A stretch of DNA of 64,000 nt from Faecalicatena_A orotica (lineage in GTDB: Bacteria; Bacillota; Clostridia; Lachnospirales; Lachnospiraceae): assembly GCF_040545875.1 (NCBI RefSeq), contig NZ_JBEPMR010000021.1; one strand, written 5' to 3'. The position numbers and the translations under genes are program-made. Of this stretch, positions 8,813 to 16,283 are shown piece after piece (the stretch's first letter is position 1; each line of letters starts with the position of its first letter). Below the pieces are notes generated by a model. It was given only the letters and a program-made list of their open reading frames with translations. It was not told where the DNA came from and searched no databases.

Positions 8813-10568
8813 TCTCTAATTCCTCCTTTGAAAGCTGGGAATGGGCAATTTCCTTATACAAGTCACAGGATTGCATCAATTCCCGATGGGTTCCCATACC
8901 GGCAATCCTGCCTTCTTCCAGAACGATGATCCTGTCGGCATCTTTGATAGTTCCGATTCGCTGTGCAACAATAATAATGGTGGCGTCCGCTGCCCTGCGG
9001 CGCAGTTCTCTTCGCAGAATCTTATCGGTTTTATAATCAAGGGCAGAAAAACTGTCGTCAAAAATCAGGATTTCCGGGTCTCTTGCGATGGCTCTCGCAA
9101 TGGAAAGACGCTGTTTTTGACCACCGGAGAGGTTGGTGCCCCCGGGGGCAATATAGCTTTGGTAGGAATTCTCCATATTTTCTACAAAATCCCTGCTCTG
9201 GGCAGTGGTGATGGCAGAAACAACCGCCTTTTTGCTGACACCATCGGTTCCATTGGAGCCAAAGGACACGTTGGAAGTCACATCCCCTTTGAAAAGAACG
9301 GCTTTCTGGGAAACATACCCAATCTTATTACGCAAAGCGGCCTGCGTAAAATCTTTTACGTTGATGCCGTCTACATAGACGCCGCCTTCCGTGGCATCGT
9401 AAAATCTCGGTATCAGGTTGATGACGGTACTTTTTCCGCAGCCTGTGGCGCCGATAAAGGCAACCGTCTCCCCTTTATTGGCCTGGAAACTGATATCCTG
9501 AAGTACATAGTCCTCTGCGTCCGGATAGCGGAAGCTTACATGTTTAAATTCCACCCGGCCGGGTTCGGCGGTATGCAGCTCGTTAATAGTTCCGTCCCGA
9601 AGGGCAGGGTCTGTCTCAAGGACTTCGCAGATACGGTTGGCAGATACGCTGGCGCGGGGAATCAGGATTAAAACCATTACCAGCATCATGAATGCCATGA
9701 GCAATTGAATGGCATAGGAGGAAAACACCATCATATCTGAAAAGATCTGCAGCCGCTCCATTACCGCTGCCGATGAAATCAGTACAGCGCCAATCCAGTA
9801 CACAGATAAGGTCAGACCATTCATAATAAGCTCCACCGAGGGCATCAGCGCGGCCATCAGGCGGTAGGAAAACAGGTTGGTGTTTGTGAATGCGTCATTG
9901 GCCTTTGTAAATTTATTCTCCTGATATCCTTCTGCGTTGTAGGCGCGGACAACCCGGAGCCCGGTGAGATTTTCCCTGGAGACACGGCTCAGGTCATCGG
10001 TCTGCTGCTGGAGCTGTTTGAATTTGGGAATTGCCAGGGCAATCATGACCACCGATACAACCAGCAGGGCTGCCACGGCAATGCCGGTAGCCAGAGACCA
10101 CTGCCATCCTTTGTCTAAAATCTTCACAATGGCCCACACAGCCAATATGGGAGATTTAATCAGAATCTGCAGACCAATCACCACAAGCATTTGGACCTGC
10201 GTGATATCGTTGGTAGTTCTCGTAATAAGGCTGGGTATGGAAAAGTTGTTAATTTCCTGCATGGTGAACGATTGGACTTTTTTAAATAAATTAGTCCTCA
10301 GGCGGGAAGCCAGGTTGGTGGATATCCGGGCTGCAAGCCCGGCGATGACAACAGAAACCACAAGGCTTCCGGAGGCCAGCAGCAGCATTCTGCCCCCGGC
10401 GGCTAAGATTTCTTTCATTTCGCTGCCGGGTGTCTGGACAAGCTCTGTGATATCACCCATGTATTCCGGCAGTGTCAAATCAAGCCATACCTGTACGATG
10501 ATGAGTCCCAGACATATGGCGGTAAAACCCCATTCTTTTTTGGTTAAATTTTTCAGTATTTTGATCAA
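8805..10568 (-). CDS. ABC exporter half-transporter, degenerate-site subunit
   Basis: A 587-residue ABC exporter subunit. The start is a TTG at 10568, preceded by GGAGGAATCAGC. Six membrane helices (about 15-310) precede a nucleotide-binding domain with Walker A GATGCGKST and a canonical LSGGQ signature. In Walker B (ILIFDDSFSALD) the catalytic Glu is Asp, and the switch His is Gln (VAQRIG). This pairs exactly with the LSAGQ signature of the neighbouring subunit, so the non-hydrolytic site is built from this Walker motif and that signature. It is the first gene of a four-gene operon (ABC, ABC, GT4, CmpB) behind the operator promoter at 10675-10725. Confidence 0.93.
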   Translation of the reverse strand: MIKILKNLTKKEWGFTAICLGLIIVQVWLDLTLPEYMGDITELVQTPGSEMKEILAAGGRMLLLASGSLVVSVVIAGLAARISTNLASRLRTNLFKKVQSFTMQEINNFSIPSLITRTTNDITQVQMLVVIGLQILIKSPILAVWAIVKILDKGWQWSLATGIAVAALLVVSVVMIALAIPKFKQLQQQTDDLSRVSRENLTGLRVVRAYNAEGYQENKFTKANDAFTNTNLFSYRLMAALMPSVELIMNGLTLSVYWIGAVLISSAAVMERLQIFSDMMVFSSYAIQLLMAFMMLVMVLILIPRASVSANRICEVLETDPALRDGTINELHTAEPGRVEFKHVSFRYPDAEDYVLQDISFQANKGETVAFIGATGCGKSTVINLIPRFYDATEGGVYVDGINVKDFTQAALRNKIGYVSQKAVLFKGDVTSNVSFGSNGTDGVSKKAVVSAITTAQSRDFVENMENSYQSYIAPGGTNLSGGQKQRLSIARAIARDPEILIFDDSFSALDYKTDKILRRELRRRAADATIIIVAQRIGTIKDADRIIVLEEGRIAGMGTHRELMQSCDLYKEIAHSQLSKEELENE

Positions 10569-10674
10569 GCTGATTCCTCCATTCTAAATAACAGGACTTA
10601 CAGTTTTCAGTTACGTCGGCCGGCGGTTCTGATTTACTGTGCAGTGTCGTATGGGACACAGTTTAAAATAAAAA

Positions 10675-10725
10675 GTATCCGATTTCGGACTATTGTATTA
10701 TAGTCCGAAATCGGATACTTGTCAA
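10675..10725 (-). promoter_or_regulatory. Consensus promoter with two MarR-type operators (ABC operon)
   Basis: On the minus strand: -35 TTGACA (10720-10725), exact 17-bp spacer, -10 TATAAT (10697-10702). One dyad fills the spacer (10702-10718) and an inverted near-identical copy (GTATCCGATTTCGGACTA, 10675-10692) covers the start of transcription. Both -10 and -35 are full consensus, so strong expression when derepressed is expected. Confidence 0.88.
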
Positions 10726-10736
10726 GTACTGACAGA

Positions 10737-10777
10737 ACAAAAAAAGAGCCGCATACCAAAAGATGGTACTGCGGCTC
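10737..10777 (-). terminator. Rho-independent terminator after second marR
   Basis: On the minus strand, GAGCCGCA...TGCGGCTC forms the outer stem (10746-10777) with an inner TACC/GGTA extension, followed by seven T. It ends the marR transcript just before the ABC operon promoter, so the two are separate units. Confidence 0.85.
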
Positions 10778-10833
10778 AATGAAAAGGAAGGGTTCACTGC
10801 CTTTCTTCTTTACATGATTTGCTTTTTCATTTG

Positions 10834-11268
10834 CTAGATCTCCTCATCCAATAAAGTAATGTATTTTGCCAGAAGGTCTGTACAAAGTTGAAGCTGCTGG
10901 GGAGATATTTTACCAATGGCCTGCTGTTCTGCATCATAAACTTTTAAAATGACGTTCTCTCCGAATTTTTGCCCGGATTCCGTCAGGCGGATGACCTTTT
11001 TATTCCGTGTACCCGGTATTGTTTCAAGATACACATGCCCCCTTTTGATCATTCCAGACACCACGGAATTGACCGTCTGCTTTGGAATAGACCACATTTC
11101 ACATATACTCTGCTGTGACGGTTCTCCCTCCAGAGCAAAAAGTGCATACCATACCCAGAATTCGTTATCGGAAATATCATGCTGGCTGGCTGCCCGGTGA
11201 TAGATTGCATTCAATTCTTTAAACTGCTGATTGAATATTTCAAATAATTTTTTGCTTTCTTGCTGCAT
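10834..11268 (-). CDS. MarR family transcriptional regulator (second copy)
   Basis: A 144-residue winged-helix protein starting MQQESKKLFEIFNQQFKEL, with the recognition helix region ICEMWSIPKQTVNSVVSGMIKRG (about 54-76) and a basic wing (PGTRNKKVIRLTESG). GGGGAGGAATCGCAG precedes the ATG. It has its own promoter with the shared dyad (11303-11331) and its own terminator, and lies upstream of the ABC operon in the same direction. It most likely represses itself, the ABC operon and the other two dyad promoters. The inducing compound is unknown; bile acids or antimicrobials would fit a gut exporter but are guesses. Confidence 0.9.
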   Translation of the reverse strand: MQQESKKLFEIFNQQFKELNAIYHRAASQHDISDNEFWVWYALFALEGEPSQQSICEMWSIPKQTVNSVVSGMIKRGHVYLETIPGTRNKKVIRLTESGQKFGENVILKVYDAEQQAIGKISPQQLQLCTDLLAKYITLLDEEI

Positions 11269-11302
11269 CTGCGATTCCTCCCCTGAAAATAAAGTTATTT
11301 AT

Positions 11303-11331
11303 AGTTTAGTCCGAAATCGGATACACGTCAA
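11303..11331 (-). promoter_or_regulatory. Promoter with MarR-type operator (second marR)
   Basis: On the minus strand: -35 TTGACG (11326-11331), 17-bp spacer, -10 TAAACT (11303-11308). The spacer is the dyad AGTCCGAAATCGGATAC (11308-11324 on the plus strand), identical to the copy at 10702-10718. The weak -10 predicts lower output than the ABC operon. Confidence 0.75.
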
Positions 11332-11357
11332 GTATTTGATAAGATATAAAGAAGTAT

Positions 11358-11576
11358 TTATTTATTAATTTCTTTTCTGTCAGTTCTGCATAATAGATAA
11401 TCAACGGAACAATTGTAATAATCTGCCAATGAAATAATGATGTCCAGAGGCAGTTTTCTATTACCAGATTCATAATGTGAATAAGCACGCTGACTTATAT
11501 TCAGCAGTGCAGCGATGTCTGTCTGTGTTAAATCATTATCTTCTCTTAGATTACGTATACGCTCAATATTAACCAT
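11358..11576 (-). CDS. Small Xre-type helix-turn-helix regulator
   Basis: A 72-residue single-domain regulator. Residues 5-60 are a Cro/CI-type helix-turn-helix (IRNLREDNDLTQTDIAALLNISQRAYSHYE...), with the familiar SVDYLL ending of clostridial Xre proteins and a short lysine-rich tail. AAAGGAGTGCG precedes the ATG. It is divergent from the acyltransferase at 11720; two direct repeats of AGAACAAAATGG in the gap are candidate binding sites, so it may control that gene and itself. Confidence 0.88.
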   Translation of the reverse strand: MVNIERIRNLREDNDLTQTDIAALLNISQRAYSHYESGNRKLPLDIIISLADYYNCSVDYLLCRTDRKEINK

Positions 11577-11607
11577 TTTCGCACTCCTTTAAAAGTATTA
11601 TATGAAG

Positions 11608-11644
11608 AACAAAATGGTCTATTGTGCTTTAGAACAAAATGGGC
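11608..11644. promoter_or_regulatory. Direct repeats, candidate Xre operators
   Basis: AGAACAAAATGG occurs exactly twice, at 11608-11619 and 11633-11644, a 25-bp period. A further AGAAC follows at 11653. They lie between the divergent Xre and acyltransferase genes. Binding by the Xre protein is inferred from position only. Confidence 0.5.
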
Positions 11645-11719
11645 TAAAATAGAACCTCAGAGAGCAATATTTCACAGGTGCAATTTTGCCTGTACATTTG
11701 ACTATGGGGGAATTTACAA

Positions 11720-13543
11720 ATGATAAGAGAAGGAAAAGATTATGGAAAACAAAAAGAATACATATATGGCATAGATGGATTGCGGGCCATTGCAGTTATA
11801 ATGGTATTTGCATATCATCTTAAACTGCCTTTTGCAAAAGGGGGATTACTTGGTGTTACGGTGTTTTTTGTTATCTCCGGATTTTTAATTACCCGTATTT
11901 TATTGCAAGAATTAGATAGCACAAATACAATTAATCTTAAAAATTTCTGGGTCAAACGCATCAGAAGGCTGCTTCCGGCAGTTTTGACAATGATAACAGT
12001 ACTCATATTTATAAGCGCCATATTTAACCGGGTTTTATTTACAAAAACTTGTTCAGATTTTCTTTCTGTTATTTTTTGCTATAATAATTGGTGGCAGATA
12101 TTCAATAATGTTTCTTATTTTGAAAATGCGGGTGCACCATCTCCTTTAACTCACTGTTGGTCGCTGGCTATTGAAGCGCAATTTTATTTATTATATCCAT
12201 TATTGCTAATGTTTCTTACTAAATTTAAAAATAAGAAAGATAGAATTGCTTTGGTAACCATAATATTAGCTTTTATTTCTTTAGCTTTGATGTGGATTCT
12301 GTTTGATCCTGCAAAAGACCCCAGCCGAGTTTACTATGGGACAGATACCAGAGTATTTTCACTGTTGTTTGGAGCTTTTTTAGCTTTTGCAGTGGAAGAT
12401 CAAAATAGAATCTGGGTAACACCAGCTATTATCAGGGAGACTCTTGGGATAGCATCACTTGCAGGTCTTCTATTTATGATGATTACACTTGATGGCTATA
12501 GCAGTTTTTTATATAGAGGAGGACAGGGGATAGCATCAATACTGACTGTCATGGTCATTTTTTCCGTTTTAAATAAAAATAGTATACTGGGAAAGGTTTT
12601 GAGTGTCTTTCCTTTTAAATGGATAGGTGACCGTTCTTATGGAATATACTTATGGCATTACCCCGTAATACTTTTAAGTAGTGGAGGTAAAAAATCTGGT
12701 TGGTTGATGATTTTCATTGAAATTTTTTTAACGCTTATTTTTTCCGCTCTATCCTACCAATTGATAGAAACGCCAATACGACATGGAGTTATCAAAAAGA
12801 GTATTGATATTATAAACAGTCACCCCAGAACAAGAAGAGAACGAAGAAAACAGGTCATGACATTAAAAAGAAGCATGAAAGCTGTTTTATCTACTGTGAT
12901 AATCGGGATTGCGGCTATAATGTGTATTGCTTTTGTACCGCGTGAAAAAGTATTGAGTAACATCGAGGAATTGGAGACACAGGCGGAAAGGGCAAAGGAA
13001 ATCACTGATCAAAAAGCAGAAATATCAAAAGGAGGTACGGCGGTACAGGATGAGACCGGAGATATTGATCTGTTACTTATAGGTGATTCAATAGCTTTAG
13101 GTGCTACAGATGAATTTTACGATGTTTTTCCAAATAGTATTTGTGATGCAGCAGTCAGCAGATATACAACGGAAAGCTTTACTATTTATGATTCTTATGT
13201 GAAAGAAAAGGGATGGGATGGTGACGGTGTGATATTTGCCCTTGGATCAAATGGACTTCTATATGATTCACTTCCCACACTTAGAGGAATGATTGAAGCT
13301 GATAAACCGCTTTTTATTATTACAGCCCGGGCACCTTATGCTAGTTGGGAAGAATCAAACAATACAGAAATATATGAATTCGCAAAGACAACAGAGAATA
13401 CATATCTTGTGGATTGGTATAAAGCAAGCGAAGGACATGGTGAATATTTTGTTGAAGATGAAACTCATCTGACTGAAGAGGGAAGTAAAGCATATATTAA
13501 ATGTATAAAAGAAGCTGTTTTACAGGCAAATATAAATAGATAA
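11720..13543 (+). CDS. OatA-like acyltransferase with SGNH domain
   Basis: A 607-residue membrane acyltransferase. Residues about 15-370 are an acyltransferase-3 domain with about ten membrane helices, opening with YIYGIDGLRAIAVIMVFAYHL (catalytic His in the YH pair). After a linker with one more helix (about 395-415), residues about 450-600 form an extracellular SGNH esterase/transferase domain: GDSIALG for block I and DETHLTEEG for the Asp-His dyad. The layout is that of OatA peptidoglycan O-acetyltransferase, giving lysozyme resistance, but teichoic acid or exopolysaccharide acylation is possible. GGGGGAA lies before the ATG. It is divergent from the small Xre gene. Confidence 0.88.
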   Translation: MIREGKDYGKQKEYIYGIDGLRAIAVIMVFAYHLKLPFAKGGLLGVTVFFVISGFLITRILLQELDSTNTINLKNFWVKRIRRLLPAVLTMITVLIFISAIFNRVLFTKTCSDFLSVIFCYNNWWQIFNNVSYFENAGAPSPLTHCWSLAIEAQFYLLYPLLLMFLTKFKNKKDRIALVTIILAFISLALMWILFDPAKDPSRVYYGTDTRVFSLLFGAFLAFAVEDQNRIWVTPAIIRETLGIASLAGLLFMMITLDGYSSFLYRGGQGIASILTVMVIFSVLNKNSILGKVLSVFPFKWIGDRSYGIYLWHYPVILLSSGGKKSGWLMIFIEIFLTLIFSALSYQLIETPIRHGVIKKSIDIINSHPRTRRERRKQVMTLKRSMKAVLSTVIIGIAAIMCIAFVPREKVLSNIEELETQAERAKEITDQKAEISKGGTAVQDETGDIDLLLIGDSIALGATDEFYDVFPNSICDAAVSRYTTESFTIYDSYVKEKGWDGDGVIFALGSNGLLYDSLPTLRGMIEADKPLFIITARAPYASWEESNNTEIYEFAKTTENTYLVDWYKASEGHGEYFVEDETHLTEEGSKAYIKCIKEAVLQANINR

Positions 13544-13657
13544 AAACTAGCCCCAAAATTCTATGATTGAACACTTGTTAAAGTAGTTGGTATGTGGTAT
13601 GTTGATAAACAGAGACCGTATTTCAGCCTTTATAAATTAGGGAGGAGACGTTAAACT

Positions 13658-13747
13658 ATGTATCACGGAGAAATGAAGGTGGACTTCACAGAGGCAAGTG
13701 AATATTGGAGTGAAATTATAGATGCTATATTGGGGCAAAGAGGATGA
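13658..13747 (+). CDS. Possible 29-residue leader peptide
   Basis: A short frame starting ATG 13658 after a very good ribosome site (GGAGGAG, 9-nt spacing) and coding for MYHGEMKVDFTEASEYWSEI plus nine residues. Its TGA overlaps the ATG of the AraC-GH39 gene (ATGA at 13744-13747), so the pair is translationally coupled, and the regulator has no good ribosome site of its own. The peptide is not recognised. It may be a coupling leader or the 5' remnant of an older gene. Confidence 0.5.
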   Translation: MYHGEMKVDFTEASEYWSEIIDAILGQRG

Positions 13748-16113
13748 AGCAAGAGACTATACAGGGATGTAAAATAGAATTAATGTATCTTTCTAATGAA
13801 AATATACATTTTCATCAGGATCTGGAATTGCTATACGTTGTTGAAAATGGAGTTTCTGTTAAAGAGGAACAGGAGTATCAGATTGGGAAAGATGATATTG
13901 CAGTCATAAATCCAAATCAACACCATACACTTTTTAACTGTTGTAATACGATAGTATTTCGTATATTGATTCCCTACCGGCTTCTAAGAAAGCTGATTAG
14001 AGATGAATATATTATATTCCGGTGTAACTCTGTGCTGTACCCGTCTCAGGAGGATAAAAAACTACGAGCTCTAATAGAAACGCTGATTTTGCGGTATTTA
14101 AATATTGAAGAATCAGATTTGAGTGAGATGGCCAGTATTTTATTTCAGATAATACACCAGTTGTCTGCTAATTATAAACTAGATAAGAACAGCATGAAGT
14201 TGTATGTGAAAGAACATATGAGTGAAAAGATTGACCGGATTTTAAATTATATTCATCACCACTATTTTGAGACCTTGAGTCTGACTGATGTGGCGGATCA
14301 TTTCCAGGTTTCGGAGTCATATCTTTCACGTTATTTTAAGAGTAAGACAGGTCAGAATTTTGTGAATTATTTAAATGAAGTGAGAATTGAGAATGCGGCT
14401 AATGAACTTTGCCAAACCGACGCAACAATTACAAATATTGCAGTGGATAGTGGATTTTCTACTCCTTCAGTTTTAAATCGTATCTTCAAAAAGAAGTATG
14501 GGATAACCCCTTCGGAGTTTCGAAAACGGATGGAAGAGTTTACTTCTAATGAGAAAATTGAAAATGACAAAGTAGAAGAGTTAAGAAAAAACTTATATGA
14601 AAAAATTGAGAATGGGGAAGAAGACCGGGATATTAAGAAAGTGGCAATCAAGGTACAGACAAACCATGTGCAGTGGATGAATCACAATGAGATTATCAAT
14701 ATAGGGGAGGCTTCGTGTGTCAGTGAAGCTGCTATACAGGAACATATTTTATTTTTGAAACAAGTTTTGGACATTAAGTATGTTAGGATATGGAATCTAT
14801 TCTCGGAAAAATTTATGATTTCCACAGATTTTTCCGGGAAAAATTTTAACTTTGAATCACTTGACCGCATCTTTGATTTTTTTGTACAAAATAAGATACT
14901 GCTCCTGCTAGATTTTGGTAAGCGTAATCGTGTGATTATGGCAGGGAGAAATAATGAGCTTTATTCTGCCAACATGCAGTATAATCTGAAAACGATAGAT
15001 GAGTGGAAGAATCTGCTGGAACACCTAATCAAACATCTGATTAGAAGATATGACAAGGGTGTACTTGAGAAATGGATCTATGAATTTCCCTGGAATAAAG
15101 AGCCATATTATGAAAAAGATTATGTATATATAGATGCATATGAGGCCGGCTGGAAAATCATTAAGTCTAATCTGGGGAATGGGAGGGTGGCAGGACTTAG
15201 CCCGCATGGAGAAATCAATGAAGTACAGTTTCAAAATGTAATTCATGATTTGAAGACCCGGGGGATTTTTCCAGAAATATTCACAGTGAAAATTTTTGCT
15301 GATTATTCTCATAAGATGATGGAAGATTATTCTTTGCAAATGGGAAATGACTATTTGTATGCCAGAAAGTATATGGAAAAGGTACATGCTTTGCTTAAAA
15401 ATGAAAACATAGAGTGCAAAATATGCATCTCAGAGTGGTCCAATAGTATATCTAACCGTAATATTCTACAGGACAGTTGTGCAAGGGGAACCTATATTAT
15501 TAAGTTCATTTTAAGTATTTGGAAGCTGGCGGATATGATTGGTTTCTGGCATGGTTCAGATGCTGTTGATACTTTTTATGATTCAAGGAAGCTGATATAT
15601 GGAGGCGGGGGACTTCTGACTAAGGATGGAATTAAAAAACCATCTTTTTATGCGTTCGAATTTATGAAAAAGTTAGGCAGGGATATCCTGCGGATAGGAA
15701 ATAATTATATTGTAACAAGAGATTCAGCGAATACCATTACGTGCCTGTGTTTTAATCACAGGGATTATAGTTATTATTATTACCTTAAGAAAGAAAATGA
15801 ACATTTAGATTTATCCAAAGTGTTTCAAAGTGAGGAAAAGGAGAAAATTGAATTTACTATTGAAGAACTGGATGACAACAAGGAGTATATGATAAAAGAA
15901 GAAGTTATCAACAGTCATTTTGGAAGCATTATGGATGAATGGAGGCTGCTTGGAAATCAGGAAGAATTGGGAAAAGAGGAAATTCATTATTTGAAAAATA
16001 TTTGTATACCAAAAATTTATATACATCATGAGAGAAGTGAAAATCATAAGATTAAATTCCAAGTTGAACTAGAACCGCATGAAATGAGAATGGTTTATAT
16101 CAATGAATATTAG
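13744..16113 (+). CDS. AraC regulator fused to a GH39-like domain
   Basis: A 789-residue fusion. Residues 1-120 are a cupin-type sensor (NIHFHQDLELLYVVE, NPNQHHTLF). About 155-262 are the two AraC helix-turn-helix motifs (LSLTDVADHFQVSESYLSRYF, ITNIAVDSGFSTPSVLNRIF, YGITPSEFRKR). About 305-789 resemble a GH39 beta-xylosidase barrel and its C-terminal beta domain. The nucleophile-like Glu564 (ISEWSNS) is kept, but the usual WNEP acid/base motif reads WNKEP (450-454), so catalysis is doubtful and a sugar-sensing role is more likely. It lies directly upstream of the C-glycoside operon, in the same direction but separated by a terminator, and is its likely activator. Confidence 0.82.
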   Translation: MKQETIQGCKIELMYLSNENIHFHQDLELLYVVENGVSVKEEQEYQIGKDDIAVINPNQHHTLFNCCNTIVFRILIPYRLLRKLIRDEYIIFRCNSVLYPSQEDKKLRALIETLILRYLNIEESDLSEMASILFQIIHQLSANYKLDKNSMKLYVKEHMSEKIDRILNYIHHHYFETLSLTDVADHFQVSESYLSRYFKSKTGQNFVNYLNEVRIENAANELCQTDATITNIAVDSGFSTPSVLNRIFKKKYGITPSEFRKRMEEFTSNEKIENDKVEELRKNLYEKIENGEEDRDIKKVAIKVQTNHVQWMNHNEIINIGEASCVSEAAIQEHILFLKQVLDIKYVRIWNLFSEKFMISTDFSGKNFNFESLDRIFDFFVQNKILLLLDFGKRNRVIMAGRNNELYSANMQYNLKTIDEWKNLLEHLIKHLIRRYDKGVLEKWIYEFPWNKEPYYEKDYVYIDAYEAGWKIIKSNLGNGRVAGLSPHGEINEVQFQNVIHDLKTRGIFPEIFTVKIFADYSHKMMEDYSLQMGNDYLYARKYMEKVHALLKNENIECKICISEWSNSISNRNILQDSCARGTYIIKFILSIWKLADMIGFWHGSDAVDTFYDSRKLIYGGGGLLTKDGIKKPSFYAFEFMKKLGRDILRIGNNYIVTRDSANTITCLCFNHRDYSYYYYLKKENEHLDLSKVFQSEEKEKIEFTIEELDDNKEYMIKEEVINSHFGSIMDEWRLLGNQEELGKEEIHYLKNICIPKIYIHHERSENHKIKFQVELEPHEMRMVYINEY

Positions 16114-16120
16114 AAGAGAT

Positions 16121-16170
16121 AGAAGGTGCAAAAAATGGAAGCTGTTTTTTGCACCTTCTATTTGTTTTTC
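16121..16170 (+). terminator. Terminator after AraC-GH39 gene
   Basis: AGAAGGTGCAAAAAA (16121-16135) pairs with TTTTTTGCACCTTCT (16145-16159), followed by a T-rich tract. It separates the regulator from the transporter operon. Confidence 0.85.
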
Positions 16171-16283
16171 TTTAAAATTAGCAAAAAATGAAAAGCAAAT
16201 TAAATTCTAAAGGAAAGTCAAATATATTTTATTTTACTATACTTAATATATCAAAACAAAGGAAAAGAAAGGAAGTAAATGAT

